Positions 1-5,103 of a stretch of DNA of 5,103 nucleotides are shown here, piece after piece. The position numbers and the translations under genes were made by a program. The DNA is from Bacteroidota bacterium (GTDB taxonomy: Bacteria; Bacteroidota; Bacteroidia; Chitinophagales; Chitinophagaceae): NCBI GenBank assembly GCA_947462495.1, contig CANHOY010000129.1:1-5103 (forward strand). The letters run 5' to 3'. Each line of letters begins with the position of its first letter. Position 1 is the first letter of the stretch. Under the pieces are notes generated by a model. The model was given only the letters and a program-made list of their open reading frames with translations, ran no database searches and was not told where the DNA came from.

Positions 1-486
1 TAAAATACAATAAGCACCCACGATTCTCTTTAAAGCAATTCTTAATGCTTCTTCTAAGCTACTTTTATTATTGTCTTGAATGTCTTGAATAAAATTTAAT
101 AATACTTCTGTATCGGTATCGCTTTTAAAAGTATATCCTTTGGAAAGCAATTCTTTTTTAATGGCTGCGTAATTTTCAATGATGCCATTGTGCAACATAG
201 CCAAACGCCCATTGTTAGATAAGTGTGGATGTGCATTGCGATCAGAGGGCTCGCCATGGGTGGCCCATCTGGTATGTCCTATGGCAATATGGGAGTGTAA
301 ATTTTTACCCAATACGGCTTCTTCTAATTCTGCTACTTTACCCTTTTTCTTGTGTACTTGTAATTTCCCATCTTGAATGATGGCCACACCGGTACTGTCA
401 TAGCCACGGTATTCTAATCGTCTTAATCCTTTAATTACAATAGGGTAAGCTTCTCTATTTCCAATGTATCCTACTATGCCACACAT
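1..486 (-). CDS. glmS: Glutamine--fructose-6-phosphate aminotransferase (isomerizing), N-terminal glutaminase part, truncated by window edge
   Basis: GlmS makes glucosamine-6-phosphate from fructose-6-phosphate and glutamine in the cytoplasm, the first committed step toward UDP-GlcNAc for peptidoglycan and LPS. The 162 residues visible are the class II (Ntn) glutamine amidotransferase domain. The start MCGIVGYIGN places the nucleophile Cys2 directly after the initiator Met, which must be removed to expose it; this fixes the ATG at 484-486. Other conserved motifs are RGYDS (27-31), HTRWATHG (71-78), HPH (86-88), NGIIEN (100-105) and SDTDTE (122-127). The family is normally about 610 residues, so the two SIS sugar-isomerase domains lie beyond position 1. 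Residues 133-138 are a duplicated IQD triplet from a 9-bp tandem repeat. The gene diverges from the GNAT gene across 62 bp. There is no clear SD; the best upstream promoter-like match, TAATTTCG (529-522 on the minus strand), lacks a spaced TTG. The identity is certain within the visible part. Confidence 0.97.
   Translation of the reverse strand, partial: MCGIVGYIGNREAYPIVIKGLRRLEYRGYDSTGVAIIQDGKLQVHKKKGKVAELEEAVLGKNLHSHIAIGHTRWATHGEPSDRNAHPHLSNNGRLAMLHNGIIENYAAIKKELLSKGYTFKSDTDTEVLLNFIQDIQDNNKSSLEEALRIALKRIVGAYCIL
73..90. repeat. Perfect 2 x 9 bp tandem repeat inside glmS
   Basis: GTCTTGAAT occurs twice in direct succession on the plus strand. On the coding (minus) strand it is in frame and encodes Ile-Gln-Asp twice, at GlmS residues 133-138, just after the SDTDTE motif. 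The repeat leaves the reading frame intact, so it looks like a slippage-type duplication tolerated in a surface segment. This could also be ordinary codon coincidence. Confidence 0.75.
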
Positions 487-548
487 ATATTAATATTTGG
501 ATGATTATTCAATATTTTATGCGAAATTAGACATTTATATTTTAATGA

Positions 549-1157
549 ATGGCAGCATCGCAAAATTTTGATTTTACCCAGGAGTATACCTTAGAAAATG
601 AACGTGTCTTATTAAGGCCACTATTGCTTTCGGATCTTCCAATACTAGAAAAATACGTCATGGAAGAACCCGACTTATGGCAATATTCTTTAGTGGCAAT
701 TCATGACATTGCCGACTTAGAAAAGTACATTCAAGACGCCATAGAAGCCAGGAAACTAAAGACGGCCTATTCTTTTATTGTATTTGATAAGTTACTTCAA
801 GAATATGTTGGGTGCACGCGTTTTTATGATATTCAATTGACTTTTAAGAGTACCCAATTAGGATATACCTGGTACAGTAAAAAAGTATGGGGGACTGGAT
901 TAAATCAACATTGTAAATTTTTGCTTTTACAATTTGCTTTTGATCAAATAGGTTTTGAAAGAGTTGAATTTAGGGCGGACAATAACAACAAAAGAAGTAT
1001 TGCTGCGATGCAAAAAATTGGCTGTACTATTGAAGGGGTGTTAAGAAATCATTTACCCATGCCCAATGGAACAAGACGAGATTCTATTGTATTAAGTATT
1101 TTACAACAAGAATGGATCAATAAGCTAAAGCAAAATTTAGTGGCTCAATTAAAGTAA
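549..1157 (+). CDS. GNAT family N-acetyltransferase, RimJ/RimL type
   Basis: This 202-residue protein looks like a cytoplasmic acetyl-CoA-dependent N-acetyltransferase of the RimJ/RimL branch (COG1670). After a short N-terminal extension, ENERVLLRPLLLSDL (17-30) is the typical first strand and helix. YVGCTRFYDI (86-95) and the beta-strand LGYTWYS (104-110) form the central sheet. VWGTGLNQ (113-120) is the acetyl-CoA pyrophosphate-binding loop (the Q/RxxGxG/A equivalent). FERVEFRADNNNKRSIAAMQKIGCTIEGVLRNH (136-168 by position) holds the usual Asn/Arg/Ser segment and the G-x-x-x-EG-x-LR motif. The substrate cannot be read: relatives act on ribosomal protein N-termini, amino acids, sugars or antibiotics. 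The ATG at 549 overlaps another ATG at 545 that opens only an 8-codon ORF in a different frame. No SD is visible, as is common in Bacteroidota. The gene diverges from glmS, and its 3' end overlaps the mgtE 3' end by 9 bp. Confidence 0.9.
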   Translation: MAASQNFDFTQEYTLENERVLLRPLLLSDLPILEKYVMEEPDLWQYSLVAIHDIADLEKYIQDAIEARKLKTAYSFIVFDKLLQEYVGCTRFYDIQLTFKSTQLGYTWYSKKVWGTGLNQHCKFLLLQFAFDQIGFERVEFRADNNNKRSIAAMQKIGCTIEGVLRNHLPMPNGTRRDSIVLSILQQEWINKLKQNLVAQLK

Positions 1158-2546
1158 AGTACCTTGTAGGAATAAATAGGCTAAACTAAAGTAAATAAGT
1201 ATTGCAGTTACGTCCACTAAAGTAGCAACAAATGGAGCAGAAGAAACTGCGGGGTCAGCACCTAATCTTTTTAAAACAATCGGTAGCATGGATCCAGTGA
1301 TGGTTCCCAAAATAACCACACCTAAAATGGTGAATCCAATGGTAATTCCAATTAGAAACCAATGAATACCATAAAATCCTGGAACGATCATATGCCATAC
1401 AGCAACTCTAAAAAAGCCAAGTATGCCTAATAAAATGCCTAATAAAAAACCTCCAATGATTTCTCGTCGTAATATTTTCCACCAATCCGCAATCGTAATT
1501 TCGCCAATAGCGATTGCTTGAATAATTAGCGTGGATGACTGCGATCCTGAATTTCCACCTGTAGATAAAATCAAAGGAATAAAACTTGCTAGAACTAATA
1601 CTTTGGCTAATTCATCTTCGAAATAACCCATGGCAGTGGCTGTAAACAATTCACCTATAAATAATACCACTAACCAAGTAATTCTTTTTTTGAAGAGTTT
1701 AAATATTGAAATATCCAAATAAGGCTCATTCAATACTTCCATACCTCCCATTTTTTGCATATCCTCACTGAACTCCTCATTGGTTACCCATAAGATATCA
1801 TCTATGGTAACAATGCCTAATAATACATCGTTGTCATCCACTACAGGAATGGCAGTACGATTATTCATTTTAAAAACTTGACTCGCATGCTCTTGGTCAT
1901 CATACACATTTAAAGCTACAAAGCGGCCATCAATAATATCTGCAACAATATCCTCTGGATTAGCCAATAATAAATCTCTAATTCTAATGTCATCAATTAA
2001 ACCGCCTTTTTCATCAATAATATAGATAACATCAATAGTCTCTGAATTTTTACCATGTTTACGAATGGTTTCAATTACTTGCGCAACGGTATAATGAGGG
2101 TATACATATACGTAATCGGGGGTCATCAAACGGCCCACACTGTCTTCGGGATACCCTAAGAGAGATAAGGTAATTCTACGTTCTTCAGGGTCTAGTAGCT
2201 TTATTAAATCTCTAATCGCCGCTTTTGGCAACTCTTCTAAGAAGTCGGTACGATCATCCGGAGGAAGTTCATTTAAAATTTTAGCTGTTTTGCGCGCAGG
2301 CAATTCTTTAATGATATCCTTTTGTTGATTAATGTCCAATATTTTAAAAACACTTACCGCACGGTGTACGGTCATATTGTCAATAATAGTAGCTTCGTTT
2401 TCGGGAAATTCATTCACCAATTCCACTACATCACTAATGTTTTGTTCATCTAGAAATTCTCTTAATAGATGCATGTCATTTTTGGATAAAATATCCAAGA
2501 ATACTTCTGATAAATTTATTTCTTGTGCTTCTAATTCAACTGACAT
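1149..2546 (-). CDS. mgtE: Magnesium transporter MgtE
   Basis: MgtE is a homodimeric inner-membrane Mg2+ channel gated by cytosolic Mg2+. The 465 residues match the family length (about 450) and order. An N-terminal superhelical domain (about 1-135) contains LPPDDRTDFLEELP (94-107). The linker GYPEDSVGRLMTPDYV (131-146) leads into paired CBS domains (about 139-200 and 203-260, with IVTIDDIL at 245-252). About five membrane segments follow (about 289-308, 317-345, 363-385, 397-424 and 437-462). The signature STGGNSGSQSSTLIIQA (328-344) and PFVATLVDVTAILIYF (438-453) identify the pore; D445 corresponds to the Mg2+-coordinating pore Asp (D432 in the Thermus protein). Residues 368-375 are a duplicated LLGI from a perfect 12-bp tandem repeat in a membrane helix. 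The start at 2546 is 28 bp from the divergent SET gene, leaving no space for an Mg2+ riboswitch outside coding sequence. Its stop overlaps that of the convergent GNAT gene. Confidence 0.97.
   Translation of the reverse strand: MSVELEAQEINLSEVFLDILSKNDMHLLREFLDEQNISDVVELVNEFPENEATIIDNMTVHRAVSVFKILDINQQKDIIKELPARKTAKILNELPPDDRTDFLEELPKAAIRDLIKLLDPEERRITLSLLGYPEDSVGRLMTPDYVYVYPHYTVAQVIETIRKHGKNSETIDVIYIIDEKGGLIDDIRIRDLLLANPEDIVADIIDGRFVALNVYDDQEHASQVFKMNNRTAIPVVDDNDVLLGIVTIDDILWVTNEEFSEDMQKMGGMEVLNEPYLDISIFKLFKKRITWLVVLFIGELFTATAMGYFEDELAKVLVLASFIPLILSTGGNSGSQSSTLIIQAIAIGEITIADWWKILRREIIGGFLLGILLGILGFFRVAVWHMIVPGFYGIHWFLIGITIGFTILGVVILGTITGSMLPIVLKRLGADPAVSSAPFVATLVDVTAILIYFSLAYLFLQGTLL
1423..1446. 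repeat. Perfect 2 x 12 bp tandem repeat inside mgtE
   Basis: ATGCCTAATAAA is present twice back to back on the plus strand. On the coding strand it reads Leu-Leu-Gly-Ile twice, at MgtE residues 368-375 within the third predicted membrane segment. The unit is four codons long, so the frame is kept. The two copies use identical codons, which suggests a recent duplication rather than chance hydrophobic similarity, although Leu and Ile codons are strongly biased to TTA and ATT in this AT-rich sequence. Confidence 0.8.
2482..2498. repeat. Inverted repeat (7-bp arms, 3-bp loop) in the 5' coding region of mgtE
   Basis: TTGGATA-AAA-TATCCAA is a perfect dyad. With one mismatch (2481/2499) it extends to 2478-2502. 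It lies inside the mgtE reading frame, 48 to 64 bases downstream of the start codon, and would form a small hairpin in the mgtE message. There is no evidence of function: in AT-rich coding DNA, dyads of this size can arise by chance. It is not followed by a T-run that would suggest a terminator. Confidence 0.5.
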
Positions 2547-2574
2547 GGGTGCAAGTTAAGAAAAATACTAAAGT

Positions 2575-2976
2575 ATGCCTTATATTTATAGTATGATTCT
2601 TCCTATTCTTACTATAGCACCTTCAGACAATAGAGGTAGGGGTGTATTTGCTACAGAACCCATTGCAATTGACACTGTGATTGAAATAGCACCTGTGATT
2701 GTGGTGGATAATATTCAAAGAACAAAACTCGAAGAAACTTTATTGTATGATTATATTTTTGAATGGGGGGACGATCATAAAAGTGCAGCCATTGGCCTAG
2801 GATATATTTCTATTTACAATCATGCGATTGACCCCAATTGTAGCTACGATATGGATTATGATGCACAAACCATAAGCATCAAAACTACTAAGCACATCGA
2901 AATAGGGGAAGAGTTATTTATTAATTACAATGCAGAAGGTGCTGAAGATAAACCAGTTTGGTTTGAACTACATTAA
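2575..2976 (+). CDS. Stand-alone SET-domain protein, putative protein-lysine methyltransferase
   Basis: SET proteins transfer a methyl group from S-adenosylmethionine to protein lysines. Here the SET fold is essentially the whole 133-residue protein. NRGRGVFA (19-26) is the N-terminal SAM-contacting motif. GYISIYNHAIDPNC (76-89) is the NHxxxPNC-type core that forms the pseudoknot (N82, H83, N88). GEELFINYN (111-119) is the C-terminal motif with the catalytic-site Tyr118. There is no pre-SET or post-SET cysteine cluster, no signal peptide and no membrane segment, so it is probably cytoplasmic. The target is unknown. The ATG at 2575 gives the longest form. The in-frame ATG at 2593 (Met7) would start at MILPILTIAP, a natural beginning for such short proteins, and is an equally plausible start; neither has an SD. 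The gene diverges from mgtE and converges on the lactonase gene with 26 bp between the stops. Confidence 0.9.
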   Translation: MPYIYSMILPILTIAPSDNRGRGVFATEPIAIDTVIEIAPVIVVDNIQRTKLEETLLYDYIFEWGDDHKSAAIGLGYISIYNHAIDPNCSYDMDYDAQTISIKTTKHIEIGEELFINYNAEGAEDKPVWFELH

Positions 2977-3002
2977 TGCAATTGAATATTGCTTTAATTC
3001 AT

Positions 3003-4118
3003 TTAATAAAACAATAAGCAAACAGGCATTGATACTTTTATACTACTTCCTGTAGCATTCAATTCTCCTGTGGTAGTATTGCGTCTAAATACAATTACAT
3101 TATTAGATTCTTGATTGGCTACCAATAACCAATTTCCATCTGGTGTTATTGTAAAATTTCGTGGTGCATTCCCTTGTGTCGAATAATAGCTAATATGCTT
3201 TTCGTCTAATTTCCCATTGGGTAACACAGGTAGTTTTACAATATTATTTTCGGTACCTCTATTGGTTGCGTATAAAAATAAACCATCTGGTGATAAATGA
3301 ATATCGGCACTACCATGAATGGTAGTGGACGCAGCTGGATGAATGGCTATGGTTTGTAGATAACTTGCCACTCCTTTTGTAAAACGATAAACACTAATGC
3401 TTCCTGTTAGTTCTTCAATGATGTAAATAAATTTGCCATTGGAAGAAAAAGTTAAATGTCGAGGTCCAGCACCTGGGTTAGATTGAATACTTTTTGCTTT
3501 TTGTATATCAAGCGGTGGTCCATTTTTAGATTGATAAGGGTAAATAGACACTTGATCCATTCCTAAATCGGGGGTTAATAAATATTTTCCCTCTGGAGAA
3601 AAAAATAATCCATGTACATGCGCCTTCTCTTGCCTTCCTTTATTGACACTGCTTCCTGTGTGTTGAATGAATTGTTGTGGATTTGATATTTGACCATCTG
3701 CAAATCGATGAAAGCTGGTAATACTGCCCCCCATATAGTTGGCTACAAATAAATTACGTTGATCGGGGCTTAAAGCAATATAACAAGGACTGGCTCCTTT
3801 GCTGCTTTTACTTTGTAATAAATTAAGCTGATTGTTTTTCAAACTATAAACACTAACGCTACCCTCGGCACTTTCATTAACTGCGTATACATTTTGTTTG
3901 TCTTTTGAAATAGTTAAGAAAGAAGGATTTTTTGCACTATCGGTATGGCTAATTTCCACCGCCTTGCCTGTTGCCGTATCAAAATGAAATAAATAAATGC
4001 CCTTACTTCCTTTTTGGGTATATGTGCCTATTATTAAGTTAGCATCTTGAGCAACAGCAATTAATTGGATTATTAATGCAATGGATACCAACAATAATTT
4101 TATTTTGCGCGTGGCCAT
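3003..4118 (-). CDS. Exported beta-propeller lactonase family protein (6-phosphogluconolactonase / YbhE-like fold)
   Basis: This 371-residue protein belongs to the seven-bladed beta-propeller lactonase family (Pfam Lactonase type), whose cytoplasmic members hydrolyse 6-phosphogluconolactone. LIIGTYTQKGSKGIYLFHFD (28-47) is the typical opening strand. Blade repeats of the form SPDGxxLYxxN are visible at 70-82, 117-128, 174-186, 225-236, 276-288 and 325-336. Other family motifs are GSSVNKGRQEKAHVHG (155-170), GPRHLTF (218-224), HGSADIHLSPDG (268-279), APRNFTI (318-324) and the end MPVCLLFY. Residues 1-23 form a Sec signal peptide: MATRKIK, a hydrophobic core, then AVA before Gln24. It is therefore probably periplasmic, so a cytoplasmic pentose-phosphate role is unlikely and another sugar lactone is a better guess for the substrate. 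It lies 11 bp downstream of the GH16 gene on the same strand, so the two are probably co-transcribed. The fold is certain and the reaction is inferred. Confidence 0.92.
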   Translation of the reverse strand: MATRKIKLLLVSIALIIQLIAVAQDANLIIGTYTQKGSKGIYLFHFDTATGKAVEISHTDSAKNPSFLTISKDKQNVYAVNESAEGSVSVYSLKNNQLNLLQSKSSKGASPCYIALSPDQRNLFVANYMGGSITSFHRFADGQISNPQQFIQHTGSSVNKGRQEKAHVHGLFFSPEGKYLLTPDLGMDQVSIYPYQSKNGPPLDIQKAKSIQSNPGAGPRHLTFSSNGKFIYIIEELTGSISVYRFTKGVASYLQTIAIHPAASTTIHGSADIHLSPDGLFLYATNRGTENNIVKLPVLPNGKLDEKHISYYSTQGNAPRNFTITPDGNWLLVANQESNNVIVFRRNTTTGELNATGSSIKVSMPVCLLFY

Positions 4119-4129
4119 TATTTTAATTT

Positions 4130-4981
4130 TTATTGGTAAACTCTAACATAATCAACTTCCATTCGGATAGGGAATATGCTATCATCTACTTTGGGGCCTC
4201 CAAATCCACCTCCCACTGCTAAATTTAAAAGAAGAAATTGGGGTGCTACAAAAGGGTAGTATTCAATTGATTTATTTTCATTTTTGACGGTTAGATAGAG
4301 CACATTGTCTACATAAAATTTCATTGCTTCTTTACTCCAATCAAGCTTATATACATGAAAAGAGGTGGTTACATTATTTAAGATAGCTTTTGCTGTTTTT
4401 TGAGTTCCTTTTGGCCAGTTGTATAATTTAGAATGAGCCGACCAATGAATTTCATTTAAGCTTTTACCAACATGCTCCATGATGTCTATTTCGCCACAGG
4501 CGGGCCAACCCACCTTGTCAATATTACTGCCAAGCATCCAAATGGCAGGCCAGGATCCTACACCCGCTGGTAACTTAGCTCTTATTTCAAATTGACCATA
4601 GGTCCAATCAAATTTTCCTTGGGTAAGCATTCTAGCGGAGGTATAATTTTTTCCACCCATACTTTCTTTTCTTGCTTCAATTATTAAATTTCCATTTTCA
4701 ACTCTAGCATTACTATCACTATTGGTATAGTATTCCAATTCGTTATTCCCCCATCCATTATTCCCGGTGCCAATATTATAAGCCCACTTGGTGGTGTCGG
4801 GGTGGCCGGGTATATTGAATTCATCTGCCCAAACTAGTTTTTTAGTTGGATCTTTCACTAGGGGCCTTGGTTGAGTAGTAGCATTGACAGGACCTTCGGA
4901 AGGAAGCGTAAAAGCTTGTTTTTGAGTATTGAAGGCCAAGGAAATACTAGTGAATAGTAGGGTTAAGGGTAGAATACGCAT
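4130..4981 (-). CDS. Secreted glycoside hydrolase family 16, beta-1,3-glucanase (laminarinase)-like
   Basis: GH16 enzymes cleave beta-1,3 or mixed beta-1,3/1,4 glucans, or related galactans, with retention of configuration. In this 283-residue protein, LVWADEFNIPG (49-59) begins the jelly-roll domain. NNELEYYTN (79-87), FDWTYGQFEIRAKLPAG (124-140) and GSWPAIWMLG (142-151) follow. GEIDIMEHVG (163-172) is the catalytic ExDxxE signature with the beta-bulge: E164 nucleophile, D166, and E169 acid/base. LAVGGGFGG (254-262) and MEVDYVRVYQ (274-283) close the fold. The GWPACGEIDIME context and the bulge favour laminarinase-like activity over carrageenase or agarase. Residues 1 to about 16 look like a Sec signal (possible cleavage SLA|FN; no lipobox Cys). 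There is no carbohydrate-binding module and no C-terminal T9SS sorting domain, so the enzyme is probably periplasmic or released by another route. The start is fixed: an in-frame stop at 5029-5027 lies upstream with no other ATG between. It is first in a pair with the lactonase. Confidence 0.95.
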   Translation of the reverse strand: MRILPLTLLFTSISLAFNTQKQAFTLPSEGPVNATTQPRPLVKDPTKKLVWADEFNIPGHPDTTKWAYNIGTGNNGWGNNELEYYTNSDSNARVENGNLIIEARKESMGGKNYTSARMLTQGKFDWTYGQFEIRAKLPAGVGSWPAIWMLGSNIDKVGWPACGEIDIMEHVGKSLNEIHWSAHSKLYNWPKGTQKTAKAILNNVTTSFHVYKLDWSKEAMKFYVDNVLYLTVKNENKSIEYYPFVAPQFLLLNLAVGGGFGGPKVDDSIFPIRMEVDYVRVYQ

Positions 4982-5049
4982 ATAAACAAGTGCTAGTTTT
5001 ATAATTAGAAACTTTATTAAGGCAAATTAATCAATTTTATTCTTTTTAG

Positions 5050-5080
5050 TTGGGTAATTTATAAAAGGGTTGTAAATTTG
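5050..5080 (+). promoter_or_regulatory. Bacteroidota-type sigma-70 promoter (TTG - 20 bp - TAAATTTG)
   Basis: TTG at 5050-5052 and TAAATTTG at 5073-5080 match the Bacteroidota -33/-7 consensus (TTG and TAnnTTTG) exactly, with a 20-bp spacer. It is the only full match I found in a non-coding position of the window. It points right, away from the GH16 gene, and the -7 box ends only 4 bases before the ATG at 5085, so transcription should begin at or next to that ATG. The assignment rests on consensus and spacing only. Confidence 0.7.
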
Positions 5081-5084
5081 TCGC

Positions 5085-5103
5085 ATGATATTAAGAAACC
5101 ATA
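5085..5103 (+). CDS. Start of an unidentified rightward gene, truncated by window edge
   Basis: An ATG at 5085 opens a frame reading MILRNH before the window ends, with no stop. Six codons are too few to recognise a product. The support is positional: the ATG lies 4 bases after a consensus -7 box, on the strand opposite the GH16 gene. If this is the true start, the message would be leaderless or nearly so. A start further downstream, outside the window, is the alternative. Confidence 0.45.

Noticed and set aside
254..268. Small dyad ATGGG-TGG-CCCAT
   Set aside because: It falls in the codons for the conserved HTRWATHG motif of GlmS and is explained by the protein sequence.
179..376. 65-codon open frame on the plus strand
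   Set aside because: It lies wholly antisense to the well-conserved glmS glutaminase domain, and its translation resembles no protein; it is a shadow frame.
522..529. TAATTTCG as a -7 box for glmS
   Set aside because: It matches 7 of 8 positions but has no TTG at the expected distance, so it is not called as a promoter.
487..548. Possible glmS ribozyme or other leader RNA
   Set aside because: Only 62 bp separate glmS from the GNAT gene, too short for the known glmS ribozyme core and with no recognisable conserved elements.
545..571. Overlapping ATG four bases before the GNAT start, opening an 8-codon ORF
   Set aside because: It is very short, out of frame with the GNAT gene and without supporting signals; the GNAT frame from 549 matches the family.
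2332..2559. 75-codon open frame on the plus strand
   Set aside because: It is antisense to the 5' end of mgtE, with a Ser/Thr/Asn-rich translation typical of a reversed frame, and it overlaps the mgtE start.
2547..2574. Possible Mg2+-sensing riboswitch (M-box) ahead of mgtE
   Set aside because: The gap is 28 bp; an M-box needs far more and would have to lie within the SET gene. No such structure is visible.
2977..3002. Possible bidirectional terminator between the SET and lactonase genes
   Set aside because: GCAAT-TGAAT-ATTGC (2978-2992) has only 5-bp arms with two G/C pairs, competes with TGAAT/ATTCA (2983-3001), and is followed by a broken T-run. It is too weak to call.

Overview
The window is AT-rich, with almost no Shine-Dalgarno sequences ahead of its genes. 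Its one convincing promoter has the Bacteroidota form (TTG, about 20 bp, TAnnTTTG). The protein types also fit: an MgtE with a long SVGRLMTPDY-type linker, an exported lactonase cleaved at an AVA|Q site, and a GH16 laminarinase-like enzyme. I infer a member of Bacteroidota, probably Chitinophagaceae or a close relative. The family-level placement comes from protein resemblance and was not tested by any search.

Layout from left to right: the 5' part of glmS (1-486, minus) runs off the left edge. A divergent GNAT acetyltransferase follows (549-1157, plus). Its stop overlaps the stop of the convergent magnesium transporter gene mgtE (1149-2546, minus) by 9 bp. A short stand-alone SET-domain protein (2575-2976, plus) is divergent from mgtE with only 28 bp between them. 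It converges on a two-gene minus-strand unit in which a secreted GH16 glucanase (4130-4981) lies upstream of an exported seven-bladed-propeller lactonase (3003-4118), 11 bp apart. At the right edge a promoter (5050-5080, plus) sits directly before an ATG at 5085 that leaves the window. Coding density is very high. The longest stretch without a gene is about 100 bp (4982-5084).

Function: most genes are housekeeping or stand-alone. GlmS starts amino-sugar synthesis for the cell envelope, MgtE is a Mg2+ channel, and the GNAT and SET proteins probably modify a protein or small molecule whose identity cannot be read here. The only clear functional pair is GH16 plus lactonase. Both have N-terminal export signals and are probably co-transcribed, which suggests extracytoplasmic breakdown of a beta-glucan together with hydrolysis of a sugar lactone.

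I found no CRISPR array, mobile element, RNA gene, toxin-antitoxin pair or defence system, and nothing that I can defend as a new biological system. The points most worth a second look are the probable leaderless start at 5085, the exported lactonase and its GH16 partner, the minimal SET protein, the in-register stop-codon overlap at 1149-1157, and two perfect in-frame tandem duplications inside glmS and mgtE.
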